From: Microbotryum silenes-acaulis
Lineage: Eukaryota > Basidiomycota > Microbotryomycetes > Microbotryales > Microbotryaceae
NCBI GenBank assembly: GCA_003665825.1
Contig: QPFY01000016.1
Coordinates: 372,001-436,000, forward strand
Length of the DNA: 64,000 nt
Direction of reading: 5' to 3'
Shown here: positions 36,407 through 47,768 of the stretch, piece after piece
How the letters are laid out: every line of letters starts with the position of its first letter
How positions within the stretch are numbered: the first letter of the stretch is position 1
Made by a program: the position numbers and the translations under genes
The notes under the pieces: generated by a model
Database searches by the model: none
Seen by the model: only the letters and a program-made list of their open reading frames with translations
Told to the model about the DNA's origin: nothing

Positions 36407-38603
36407 TCATACTTTAGACTCAGCTGCTGATCGTGGTTTCCTAACTGCATATTTCTCCAACATCTCGGAAGGCAAAGTCGTCAAGCACGGTGCACTGAAC
36501 AGCGTGCCCCGAACGGCCCCGAACAAGGTAGGGATAAAGACGGAGATCCAGCTGCGTGCAAAGTGAAGGCATGTTCCAAAAAAGTCAGCCTTTGCCCGGG
36601 TACGTCATCGGAAATTGATTCGGCCCGGAGCCTTCAAGTGTTCGGATCGATCAGGGTAGAAGCCGGAACGTTTCCTCGTTGGAGGCTCGGGAGGAATAGG
36701 AGGAGGGTGACGACCCTCGGGAAGTCGACTCTGAAAAGCGAGCTAGAGCAAGTTCGGCTTACAAACATGTGACCGCAAAGGTCATGATGGCCGAGAGCAC
36801 ACTATATTCATGCCGGATGTTATGTTTTTGGGTCAGTCATTGGTGATGTGACTTGTTGACCCGAGACTCACGAGAAGAAATTCGAGTCAAAGAGTCTCGC
36901 CAATGAAAAAGTTGCCAGTGTCATCGAACCCAAGGGGAAAGTCAAACCCCTGCGCAACATATTCAGCTTCATTAAGAATACCCTGGTGCCCCATGCGGTA
37001 GTCATTCTTCACTCACCAAAAGCCCATATTGAATGCTATCCGTCGCTTGAACAAATCGGTGCCGACGCTGGTAAAAGCATTGAACGCCCACCAAACGCCC
37101 AGACTGCATCATAAACAAAACATATAAAACCATGTTAGTTCCGCAGAGAGACTCTAGGATTTATCCCTTCTGTGTGAGTTAAGACTCACCCCCACAATAC
37201 GAGCGCCGTCAACAGCCCGGCACCGAGCAGCGGCGCTCCCAGCAACGCGAGCTGTTGCAATCCCTCCCGATCTGGATACATGCTCGCTATCCTCGGGAGC
37301 ATGTCGACCGCATCTCGACCCTGAAGGGAAGCGTAACCAAGAGTCAGTGGCTAGATCTGGGAAGACACCGCAGTAAAATGACTTCAATAATATAACTTAC
37401 CAATTCGATCAAAGCGAACCCGGCTTGTCCACAGGGTCCCAGCGGCAAAAAGGTTGAAATGATGACCTCCCTCGGCGGCAACCGATGCAGCACTAATCGC
37501 TGCAAGTACAAGACCAGCAGTCCCATCGCCAAGAGCGTTCCAATTCCTGTCATGATGTACGAGATGATCCATATTGTGAAGGCATAGTCGAGGCGGTTGT
37601 CCTCCAAGAGGAGGCGACACAACGACGAGCCCACGGCGCCTTGGGTAATTGTCGGCACGACGGGCAGTAGCCATGCGGCGGTCAAGGTCTCTGTTGCGTG
37701 CTTTTGCTTCGTGAACATGACCCCTGTGGTGTTGGAAGACAAAGCATCAGTTTTATCGCTCTGTTGAGAGTGTGAAGTCAAGTAAAACTTGCATGGTACA
37801 CCAAAGGCCGTAGCAATGCTCATAACTGCGAGGGGATCGGCAGACTGCGTAAGTTGATTGCCCAGGACGTTCAAGATGTTTTTCACTGACCATTTGCAAT
37901 CCACCACAGAACGATTCCAATGTTGAGTGAGTGCGCGACCCCGTACTCGGACCCTGTCCTAGCAATTCCACTTGCGATTGTGACGAGCCCCATGGGAATG
38001 GTGCCGAGGAAAAGCGAATGGGTTTCGTGCGTGACCATGGCGGTGAAGAACCTCGGGTACATGATGTAGCGCGAGACGGTGAGGACCACAAATACGACCC
38101 AGAGGATGATATCCAACACGAGGAAGGCGGCACCGATCGCGCGGAATGCGGCGTGGGTCTCGTCCCAGGGTAGGTCAAAGAGCAAAGTATTGACGATGCC
38201 CGTACCCTGGGGAAAAAGGGAGGCGGCGAGGCACATTCAGCACGTCTTCAGACCATACTACAGGGCAACATGTTCATCTTTATTGACTGACCATGGTTAC
38301 AGAAAACCAACTCGGTGTGAAACGCATGATCCTGATCTTGAGTCCTCTGGCGCGAGGCGACAATAGGGGGTGCGTGGAGAGCGAGCGCATGACTGGAGCT
38401 CCGCCGAGTGCAGTCTCAGTCTTTGGCTCGTCGATCGCGGTCGACGTGTTTGAGTCCTGATCCTGACCATTGTTCTCCTTGGTCGTTGCAGCGCTCGTGG
38501 GGACCATGTTGGGAGCGGGATCTTGTACAATATCGTCGATCCGTGGCTCAGTAGACGGGGACGGTGTAGCTGAGCTTGCTGATGGCGTGCTTGCGAGCGT
38601 CAT
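36407..38603 (-). CDS. SSU1: SSU1-like sulfite efflux / TDT family transporter
   Basis: Ten-helix member of the tellurite-resistance/dicarboxylate (SLAC1/Mae1/Ssu1) family; the Ssu1 branch exports sulfite across the plasma membrane. Nine exons: 38603-38292, 38206-37891, 37825-37802, 37723-37401, 37320-37190, 37103-37017, 36949-36872, 36801-36763, 36551-36407, giving 484 aa. A ~85-residue polar head precedes IRIMRFTPSWFSVTM-GTGIVNTLLFDLPW, the diagnostic family start. Further blocks: YPRFFTAMVTHETHSLFLG, IPMGLVTIASGIA, FGVMFTKQKHATETLTAAW, LLPVVPTITQGAVGS, STFLPLGPCGQAGFALIEL, NMGFWGLTFPLGSMTLATF. The order and spacing fit Ssu1 better than the malate transporter Mae1, but sulfite specificity is an inference. 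Intron 8 (211 nt) is the longest. Confidence 0.9.
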
Positions 38604-39206
38604 TTAAGGCTGAAACGAGGTAGGACGTAGTCTTGAGGCCAAGCAGGGGGCAGACCGGGTAGGTTACTGCTGTTGGAGTGTCCAAAACGTGGTCAATCGC
38701 AGTCAAGACGGGTGGTTGCACGCGCAAACGAGGATGAAAGCTCCAGTCACGAGTCAGAAAGGTGCTACCTGGGCACTGCTCAAGCTCAAGCGCTCAAGCC
38801 TGACTCGCCTTGGACAAATTCGCCCAAAGCGTCCGACCGCGCCGCTGCCGCGCGCCAAATTGGCCGTCGACTCGTCCGTATTCCCCGCGCAAATTGACCT
38901 CCACATCTTCGAAGTTCCGTCCTGCATGCAGTCTACTCGGTTCCGGTGAGCACTGCAGCGCCACAAGGGGGTGCAAAGGAGTTTTGTCCCCGCGCATGAT
39001 ACCCAGTCAACATTTAGAAAGGGAAGAATGAGCTCGCACCACCGAAGAACTGGGCTTCCCTTTACAAACGTCCACAGCCCGACACTGGCAGTCTACTCGG
39101 ACATCACGGACGGAGCGTGTCGGTCCAAAACTGCCCCGCCAGGGGTCCGGGGACCGCTCAGCTCAGCTCCACCCCACATGACCTGGAGCACCGAGCTGCG
39201 GCAGCG
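38604..39206. promoter_or_regulatory. Divergent promoter region, SSU1 / acyltransferase
   Basis: 603 bases between two divergently oriented genes, so their promoters share this segment. No coding potential is recognised and no specific binding site can be assigned. Confidence 0.5.
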
Positions 39207-41360
39207 ATGTGGTCCACATGGCCCGGGTACAACCCCAACCACCGATGGGTCAAGGAAGCTTTTTCTACGTCAAAGTTGGAAAATAACTCGGAGGTCGTTC
39301 CTACCAACGGACTGCCGTCCATCGACCTCGACTCTGTCACCTTGACGTCCTCCGCACCGTCGTCTGGGGCATGGACTCGACCCCTGGGGCTCATTGAAAC
39401 CAAATTCGACCTTGCTGCCCAAAACGATGGGCAAGGCGACGTGTTCGTCCGAATGACGACTCGAGTACCCGCCCAAGAGGTGGACGTCCTGCAGCGTCGC
39501 GTGTTGCTGGCTTGGACGAGGCTTCGCACGCTGCACCCCTCTCTCGCTTATACCGTCCACGACGGACCTCAGGGGGAAACGCAACATGTACCAGGAGTCA
39601 GAAACCGCATGTTTCGATATTATGTACCTCAAAATGACCGCGATGCGATCGAACAAGCTTGGAGGACGGTGCACGTTCAGCACTCAAGCGATCCCGGGAA
39701 AGCTGCCCGTGAGCTTCAACAGCAGCAAGTCCTGAATGGGCCAAGGTCCCAGTTGCAACAGTCATCGTGTCTGGCACGACTGGTTATGATCATCAACGAC
39801 GCGCAGTCAAGTGACGCCGATTCGCATTTGGACCCGGTGTTCATGCTGGCTCTGTCGCATGTTGTATGTCATCATTTTCCTCGGGTAGCAAGGTCTCCTA
39901 TCTCCACTCCCTCGGGGTTCGGAAATGGCTCGGTCTGTACAGGAGCTTATTCCCCTCGTGCTATTGCTGCCATAGATCTCGGACGGTATCTCCATCGTCA
40001 ATGCCATGCGGGACTTCTTTGAGCTGTTGACGTCACCTTGGCCTCCAACGCCTCCGACGTCGCCTCCGTACACTCGATGCTTGGACGAACTGGGTCCAAA
40101 CTCTGTGCTGTCGTGGGACGTCGCTCCGGGCGTGCTCTCCGCTTGGAACCTTGCCGCACCTGAGGCCGAACAACTATCACAGCTCACCATTGCGACTGAA
40201 GATCTTTGGCCGTCGCTACCCCTCGATTCGCCGAATTCGGCCTCCGTAGCTCGCAAGAGATGGTTTTGGGCGATCACGCGTACAACCATGTTGAACCGAC
40301 ACAGACGAGCACCTGAGATGTTCGCTTTCCCTCGCTTGTCATTCGTCGAAGTAGGCCGCGATCTTCCCAGAACGGAGTGGCTGACGCTCAAACTGGACCT
40401 CGAGACGAGTCAACGTATCGTTGGGGTGTGTCGTAGGGAACGGATCAGTCCGAGTAAGTCCAGAGTCTAAGAGTGGCGGTTCACTCCTCAGTATTTCTCA
40501 TTATTGCTCGATGCAATTCCCTAGGCATGCTGCTCTATTCGATCCTGTCCATTGTCGTATCGCGGTTCTTTGCCTCTGCGACCAGCTCACTCGGCTACCG
40601 CCCTCTCAAGATTGGATTTCCATCCTCGATACGACCCTTTCTCGACCCCTCCCTCAAAGGGTCTAACTTTACCACCGATCTCGCCATCCGTCTCACGTTC
40701 GGCCACATCGCCCTCCCATTTTACGATACCGAAGCACCAGAATTGTGTGGCGAGCGTCTCAAGTGGAGGATCTTCAAAGGCGCAAGGTTGGCCAAGAGAC
40801 AATTCGACACGAGATTCCGGGAACGGGAGAGGGGGTTCTTCCTCGCTGATAATTATCATAGGATGTTGTTTCGAGTACTGTGAGTTTGGCGGTGCGGATG
40901 AGGCTGATTTTTCCTCTCTGTCGGCGGCGGCTGATTGGGTGTTTTACTTGGGCAGATCCGCGGCAGGTCAAGATCCCGTCCCGATTGAGGAGCCTAGCAC
41001 TGTCATTAATGCATCAAGTGAGTTCAGGGTCATGTTCTTGTCGGAAAGAAAGATTAGATGATCTGACGATGTATCGCATTGGCAGTGATTGGGGACCTCG
41101 ATCGCCTGTTGCCGAGCTCGTTCCCTCTACTTGCAACAATAGAGAACAAAGCCTTGAACACGCCACCACCCACCGTCGACATCACCGACCTGTCCATCGG
41201 TACCCGCCTCCATGGTGGCGAAGGGATGTTCACCGAAGTATACACGTTCGGTCGACGGTTGTACGTCTCGGTCGGGTTCGACGAGCAGATTTATGAGAAG
41301 GGTTTCATTGAGTCTTCGATTCTAGGAGCGATTGAAAGTGTTTTACTGAGAGTTGATTGA
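39207..41360 (+). CDS. Putative HXXXD-type acyltransferase (condensation-domain superfamily)
   Basis: Likely CoA-dependent acyltransferase of the chloramphenicol-acetyltransferase/condensation fold, as in fungal alcohol or toxin O-acetyltransferases. Exons 39207-39863, 39976-40453, 40525-40879, 40956-41017 and 41086-41360 give 608 aa. Evidence: LAWTRLRTLHPSLAYTV (typical early helix), then LALSHVISDGISIVNAMRDF, which holds the HXXXDG catalytic motif, at about residue 215. A later block LSIGTRLHGGEGMFTEVYTF resembles the second conserved region near the active site, but a clear DFGWG motif is not seen. The start is the ATG at 39207; the frame above begins with GTG. The intron 39864-39975 cuts the catalytic motif between HV and ISDG. 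The substrate is unknown; the family is assigned from motif pattern only. Confidence 0.7.
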
Positions 41361-41705
41361 GAGGGGAGGATGTTGTAGAAAGTTTTTTTTTTGAATGTAT
41401 CGTGGTATAGTGTCATTCCTTTGGAACGGTGGCAATTTGGGAAGTGAAGAATTGGGGGGTGGTTGAATTGTCAGTTACAAGTCAGTATTACCGATCGACA
41501 AATGTGCGCGTTTTGGAAAACCAAAGGCGGGAAAAAGCGGGCATTCCCCGCGCCAAAGCTCACCCAGACTGCCCAAAGCGGGCCACGCTCACCAGGCCAG
41601 TCCTTACCAGGCCCCCCCTGTCCCGACTCGCTCTTCTCCGCCCGCCTTCCCTCCCCTCCACCCTACTCACCCCACCGCACCCCACTGCACAACACCTAGA
41701 CCACC
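41361..41705. other. Intergenic, SUB2 promoter
   Basis: 345 bases between two genes on the plus strand. The right half is strongly C/T-rich, ending at a CCACC context just before the SUB2 ATG. No gene is seen. Confidence 0.5.
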
Positions 41706-44565
41706 ATGTGAGCCGTCGATACTGCGTTCCCACCTCTACGCTCGGCCGTGTGGCGACTCGGGTTGGGTCGTCGACCACTGTCGTGTCGTTCCCGTTCCTG
41801 ACTTGGTCGCACCGCACACCACAACCCCTTTCCCCCACCCCACCACAGGTCCAACCCTACCGAGGACTTGATTGGTACGTTCATGGGATTCATTGTACTT
41901 TGCTAGCACGTAGAGGCTCACCCCGGCGGTTGTATGCTCTCCCAGACTACGAGGAAGACCCGATCGAGGCCCCCGTTGCGGCGAGCGTGACCGACTCGGC
42001 TGCAGAGACCAAGGACCAAAAAGGTTCCTACGTCGGCGTGCACTCGACCGGTTTCCGTGACTTTTTGCTCAAGCCCGAACTGCTGCGTGCCATCTCGGAT
42101 CTCGGTTTCGAGCACCCCTCCGAAGGTATGTACTCCGCCGCCCGTTGCCCGTCACCCCCCCCCCCCCACGCCCCCCCCCCCCACGCCCCCCCCCCCCTTG
42201 GCTCTAGGCCCACCCGCACGGGATACACCACCCAGGCCATGCTGACGATTTGGGTTTCTCCCCCGTCATGTACCGCCACAGTTCAACAGGAATGTATTCC
42301 CCAAGCCATCCTCGGCATGGACGTCCTCTGCCAGGCAAAGTCCGGAATGGGTGCGTCTTTGTTCCCCGTGCCTGACTGACCACACCACCACTGGGCTCAT
42401 CACTGACACCCGTCCCACCCGCATCCCCCAGGTAAAACCGCCGTGTTCGTATCGGCCACTCTTCAACAGATTGAGCCCGTCGCCGGCGAGGTGTCCGTCA
42501 TCGTGCTGTGCCACACCCGAGAACTCGCTTACCAGATCAAAAACGAGTACGCTCGCTTCTCAAAGTACATGCCCGACGTGCGCACCGGCGTCTTTTACGG
42601 CGGAACGAACCCCAAGGTCGACTCGGAGCTGCTCAAGAACAAGGAGAAGTGCCCCCACATCGTCGTCGGCACCCCCGGGCGTATCAACGCGCTCGTGCGC
42701 GACAAGAGCTTGAAGTGCGCCAGCGTCAGGCACTTTGTGCTCGACGAGTGCGACAAGATGTTGGAAGCTGTTGGTTAGTTTTTCTTTCCTACAATTCTCC
42801 TCCCTTCGATCACCACCTTTCGTCCATACACGCGCGCATGCACGATCGTCGCCCCGTGCTACGACTTGTGGTCGAGCCCACTGCCAATGCGGCAAAAACC
42901 TCGCTGATCGATGGAGCGAGTCGAGCGGAGGCATTTAGAAGGTCAATGTAGGAGTTCGGGTGTTTGGGGGTGCGCGCATCCAACGTACTCGGTGGCTCGT
43001 CGGCGTGGTGCCTCTACCTCTCTCTGCCGGCGCCTCCTCCATCGATACTCGTTCGCCCCCTCGGCCAATCCGGTAAAAGTTCACGACGTAAATCGCACCA
43101 AAAGAAGATGACGGACCGACGAGTGATCGAACGGCCGGAGAAGGCGGATCCTCGCGTGATTTCATCATCATTCGACCGACCTCTTGAGGGCTCCGACGCT
43201 CGCATCCGAAATCCCGACTCGTTGGACCGCAAAGGTCCCCAGCTCTCAACGATACAGAGCGTAACCCGCGATATACCACTCCTACATCTTATCATGATTG
43301 GTCTCGACATCGAAGCAGAGAGAAAGAGGCGCCCCCGGAAGAGTTCAGTAACGTGACGGAAGATGCAAGCCTCCCCCGGCACCCGTTTCCGGTGGTGAAC
43401 TTACAGAAGCATCGGACCCGAGCAAGAACGCATCACTTACAGCCCATCTCCTCGTTCTTCTTTCTTCTTCCCTCCCTCTTTCGATCCCTTCTCCCTTTCC
43501 CGCGCTTGTTCCCATGCCGATGCCGATGCCGATTGGATCCCTCCGTGTCCGATTCGTGACTGCGTTCACAAACGCACTCGGCGTGTTTGTCGACTGTTCG
43601 CTTGATGCTATGATCTTGGTACCCTGTCCGCCTCTTCCCTTTCGCCTTCTCCTTTCGCCTTCCGATTCGAAACAGATATGCGACGAGACGTTCAAGAGAT
43701 TTTCAAGACGACCCCTCACCACAAGCAGGTGATGATGTTCTCCGCCACGCTCAGCAAGGAGATCCGACCGACGTGCAAGAAATTTATGCAGAGCGTAAGT
43801 TGGGTGTCACTTTTCCTCCGCTCGAGTTGAACACATCAACTCATGATCGAAACTTATCCTCAACGCGCGCACATCAACAGCCCTTGGAAATCTACGTCGA
43901 CGACGAGAAGAAGCTCACGCTCCACGGTCTGCAACAACACTACGTCCGCCTCGAGGAGTCGGCCAAGAACCGCAAGCTCAATGATTTGCTTGACTCGCTC
44001 GAGTTCAACCAGGTACGTTGCCTTTCGGGAAGACGGGATGCCTACCGATGACTGATTCACGTGGCAAGCACACAGGTCTGCATCTTCGTCAAGTCCGTCT
44101 CGCGTGCGATTGAGCTCGACCGATTGTTGCGCGAGTGCAACTTCCCTTCGATCGCGATTCACTCTGGCTTGAAGCAAGAGGAGCGCATCAAGCTCTACCA
44201 GCAGTTCAAGGCGTTCGAGAAGCGTGTCCTCGTCGCCACTGATGTCTTTGGTCGAGGTATTGATGTCGAGCGAGTCAACAGTGCGTATATCTCGGCAGTC
44301 ATGGAGTCATTGACGAAAACAGAGTACTGACCGTGGCGAATATGATTGATTCACAGTTGTCATCAACTACGACACCCCCGGAGAAGCCGACTCGTACCTC
44401 CACCGAGTCGGACGTGCCGGTCGTTTCGGGACCAAAGGTCTGGCCATAACCTTTGTCTCGAACGACGACAACGAGGAAGTGCTCAAGGCCATTCAATCGA
44501 GGTTCGAGGTCGAGATCAGCGAGTTGCCCGAAACGATCGATGCGTCGACTTACATGAACGCATAA
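41706..44565 (+). CDS. SUB2: DECD-box RNA helicase SUB2/UAP56 (splicing and mRNA export)
   Basis: ATP-dependent RNA helicase of the TREX complex, acting in spliceosome assembly and mRNA export. Exons 41706-41707, 41849-41874, 41946-42125, 42282-42350, 42432-42773, 43676-43794, 43881-44012, 44076-44280 and 44357-44565 give 427 aa. The start codon is split: AT at 41706-41707, G at 41849, producing [15 protein letters not shown]. Motifs: [20 protein letters not shown] (Q-motif region), AKSGMGKTAVFV (Walker A), [13 protein letters not shown] (Ia), TPGRINALV (Ib), LDECDKML (II, DECD as in UAP56), [10 protein letters not shown] (III), [12 protein letters not shown] (IV), [15 protein letters not shown] (V), [13 protein letters not shown] (VI). 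Intron 5 is 902 nt, exceptional for this window. Confidence 0.96.
42155..42197 (+). repeat. Three C runs (about 12-13 each) separated by ACG
   Basis: Located in intron 3 of SUB2, shortly after the donor at 42126. Runs at 42155-42167, 42171-42182 and 42186-42197. Run lengths may be imprecise because of sequencing. Confidence 0.85.
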
Positions 44566-44865
44566 AGAACACATCGTCAAGACTAAGAAAATATTCCTCA
44601 TTTTGACCACACCGCGTTCACTTTGTCACAACTCCCCTCTCTTTGTCTTCCCCTTTGTGATGTAATTGCCGGAAAGGGAATCTCTTTTTCTTTCATCTTG
44701 TGTCATCCGGTCTTCTCCCCCACCACCTCACGTATCTAAAGCTGAAAACACCTAGCCCTTCGTGTAATATCTGCACGGGGGGCGGGTCGTTGTATACTCT
44801 CTCCTTTCTCTGACTGTACCGTAGGCGAGAGATACGAGAGTAAATGCGCAAGAGCGAGAAAAGAT

Positions 44866-47245
44866 CTACAACCGCGCTTTCGAAACTACGCTCTGAAGCA
44901 AACCCTTCACACCAGCGACGAAACCACCTCCGCTCGGTGCGACAAGTCCCGACGGTGACGCATATTCCTCCTTGGAAATGACGTCCGCCTCCAATGCCCT
45001 GGCATTAACCATGGAAGGCACGATCTCGTCGATCTTGATCGCGCCCAAGAGGCGCATGTTGAGGATAATTTCGTCGCGGAGGATGGTGACGACTTTTTCG
45101 ACGCCCAACTCGCCGAAGGCGAGGGAGAAGAGGACTGGCGGTGCAGACCTCTAGGATCAGCTGCCGGCCCAGGCCGTTGCAATATTCGGAAAAATAATTT
45201 TTTGATCTTACAAGGTCTTCCCACCCCACACGCCTTGGCCCCCAACGCCAAAGCCTTCAACACATCCGTCCCTCTCTTTACCCCCCCATCCAAATACACT
45301 TCACACTTGTCCAAAACGTGCGGTTCGTGCGCCCTAATCTCCAACAAAGTTTCCACCCCCGCTGGAGAACCTTCCAATTGCCTGCCGCCGTGATTACTGA
45401 GGTAGATCGCCTCCACGCCATAATGGACGCACAGCGCCGCATCTTCGGCGGATTGGATCCCTTTGACGATCAGGGGCAAACCCCCTGTGACGCGTTTGAT
45501 CCATGCCAAATCGGACCAGTTCAAATCGGCATCAAAGGTACTCGTCAGGATCTGACCGATCCCCGTCGATGAACCCTGGTTGGATGCGGGTGGCGCGACA
45601 CCTTGTTTGGGAGAAGCGGATTCGGCGGCGGATTCGGCGTCGAGCGTCGCTCGTTCGTCCCGCTCGCGTTTGCCCGCGACGGGGGTATCGACTGTAAGGC
45701 AGATGGCGGAGTAACCGGCCGCGACGACTTTGCGTAGTGTTTCCTCGGTACGTTGACGATCCTTGTGGACGTATAGCTGAAGGTGAAAGGGATAGGATAA
45801 GTCATGCCAGATCGTGAAAACGAGAAAAAAATGATTCTGACTCGTACAAAGGCGATCGCGGTGTGATGAATGACGCACCTGATAGATCAACAACTGTCCC
45901 GGTATTTTGAGGCTTGCAATTTCCTCAAACGAAACGGACGCGTTCGCAGAGACCATATAAGGGATCTTGTAAATACCCGCGACTTTGACGAGCAAGCGTT
46001 CGCCTTCGGGATGGGCGAGCCGACCCATGGCGGCTGGGGCGATGAAAATGGGTAAGGAGATGGGGTGACCGAGCATCATTGTCGTAGGGTCGATGTCGGT
46101 CACGTTGCGTAAGGTTCTGGGTCGCATTCTGATTTCAGCTATTGATAAGGGGCAGGTTAAAGAGCACGCGTCAGTGGGCTGGTAAAGGGGCCGAATTTGA
46201 AATTCCGGAGAAACGTACTGAAAGCTTCATGGTTCCAAACTTTGGTTCGCTCGTCATCCGCGGCACTTGCATAGTATGCTGTGACCAGGAGTAACCTCGA
46301 TCAGAATGAATCATACCGATGCTACGAGACCTGAGGAGCAACTTGTTCTCACCAAAGGCCTTGGCCTTCAATTTTGCCTCGGCGGCGCGCTATGAAGAAA
46401 GCGAAAGTTAAAAAATCAGCAACTCCGGCCCAAAGGCCCTCAGCATCCAATAAAAGGGTTACTCACCTCGATATCACATAAATTGAGGCATTCACCCAAC
46501 GAGATCAACTGCTTGGTCGGATCGAACGCAGCGGCGGTTTGGACGACTACTTTTTCGACCGTGGTCATGTCCACGGGACCGAGGTGCTTGTCAGGGGAGA
46601 GCGTGTCTTCGATCGTACCTGAGGAACGAATGAAAGAAACATGAGAGTATGTCCTGGAGCCAGTCGCCTTTCCCCTCCCGTGTCTACATTAGCTTACCCG
46701 GTGGATGAATCGGTTCCTGCGTGGCGAATCGAGAAAGCGGGTCCGAGGAATTGAGCAAATCTTTCAAACGAGTCCAGGAGGTTTAGTACTTAGGGCTCGC
46801 CGTGGACTGACATATTCTTCCGTCGCATCCTTCCCCGCGTACTTGAGCAAGATGCGCATTCCACCTGCACACAAGCCCAAGAACCAAGTCAGAAAGTTCG
46901 CCAATTCCTGATTGCAGTGGGGCCACGTCACGTGCTTGGCTCGAAGCGCTCGCCCGATCGGCCGAGGGTGCGGGGATGCGGGGAAGTGCCACGAATGCAT
47001 GATCGCTGGATTGTAACGGCGTGGTAAGAGCGCGGCGCCAGGTCGAAGCGTCGTTTAACGTACCGGGATGATTAGGCGCAAATTCGGTCAAGTCGTACAC
47101 TGTTGGCAAGCAATACGACATGTGCGTCAGCACTGTACGTCGGCAGGCGACACGGCCGGGCTACGCTACACTTACCTTTGCCGTGGATGATCATCCACAT
47201 GTCATCGGCCTGCGCATGCTTGAGCACGTCTTGGCCCGTCAACAT
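44866..47245 (-). CDS. CYB2: Flavocytochrome b2-like L-lactate dehydrogenase (cyt b5 + FMN domains)
   Basis: Oxidises an L-2-hydroxy acid, most likely L-lactate, passing electrons from FMN to a b5-type heme and then cytochrome c. Ten exons: 47245-47176, 47099-47064, 46864-46812, 46716-46698, 46618-46467, 46389-46317, 46278-46219, 46138-45879, 45776-45212, 45134-44866, giving 518 aa. Residues 1-80 form the b5 domain (MWMIIHGKVYDLTEF, NHPGGMRILLKYAGKDATEE, EPIHPPG). The FMN barrel follows: AYYASAADDERT, RMRPRTLRNVTDID, PIFIAPAAMGRLAHPEGE, CLTVDTPVAGKRERDER, IYLSNHGGRQLEGSPAG, YLDGGVKRGTDVLKALALGA. It starts directly in the b5 domain, without the long mitochondrial presequence of yeast Cyb2, so it may be cytosolic. 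Substrate inferred from family. Confidence 0.93.
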
Positions 47246-47768
47246 CCTGTCGTCTGTACGAATGCTGAGGGGCGTAGGGAGTAGCGGATGAGAGACCTAA
47301 ATGAAGAGCCGCGGAGACGTTACAATGAAGGGCTCAACTTGATCCAGCAACCGGGCCGTCGTCCTCCCGCGCGGGTTAGGCAGACCCCGCAATTGCGACA
47401 GAGGAGTGAAGAGGACGTCAAGTGTATCGAGATTGCGAAGTAAGGAGAAAAAGTGGAAACAATTTGGTACCCAACAAGTAAAGAAAGGAGAAGAGAAAGG
47501 CTGCGAAACAAACAAGAAACAGAAGGGAGGATGTAAAGGTAAGACGAGGAAGTACATCCTGCGAAGGCTGTATGGCAGGAGAAGTGGAGAATGAACGAAT
47601 GATGTATGCGAGCGGGATAAATGAACTAAGGGTAGGTAGATGCGTGTTGTGATATGCTGGTTAAGAAAGGGAAATGAGAAGAGCGAAAACAGGATGCGGG
47701 AACTTCAAAGATGAGACAGGCGTCGAAAAGCTTAGGCAGCTCGGGTGATAAGGGATGGAGGGTGGGAA
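47246..47768. other. Intergenic between kinase stop and CYB2 start
   Basis: Both flanking genes are on the minus strand; the segment holds the CYB2 promoter and the kinase 3' UTR. No gene or repeat is recognised. Confidence 0.5.
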
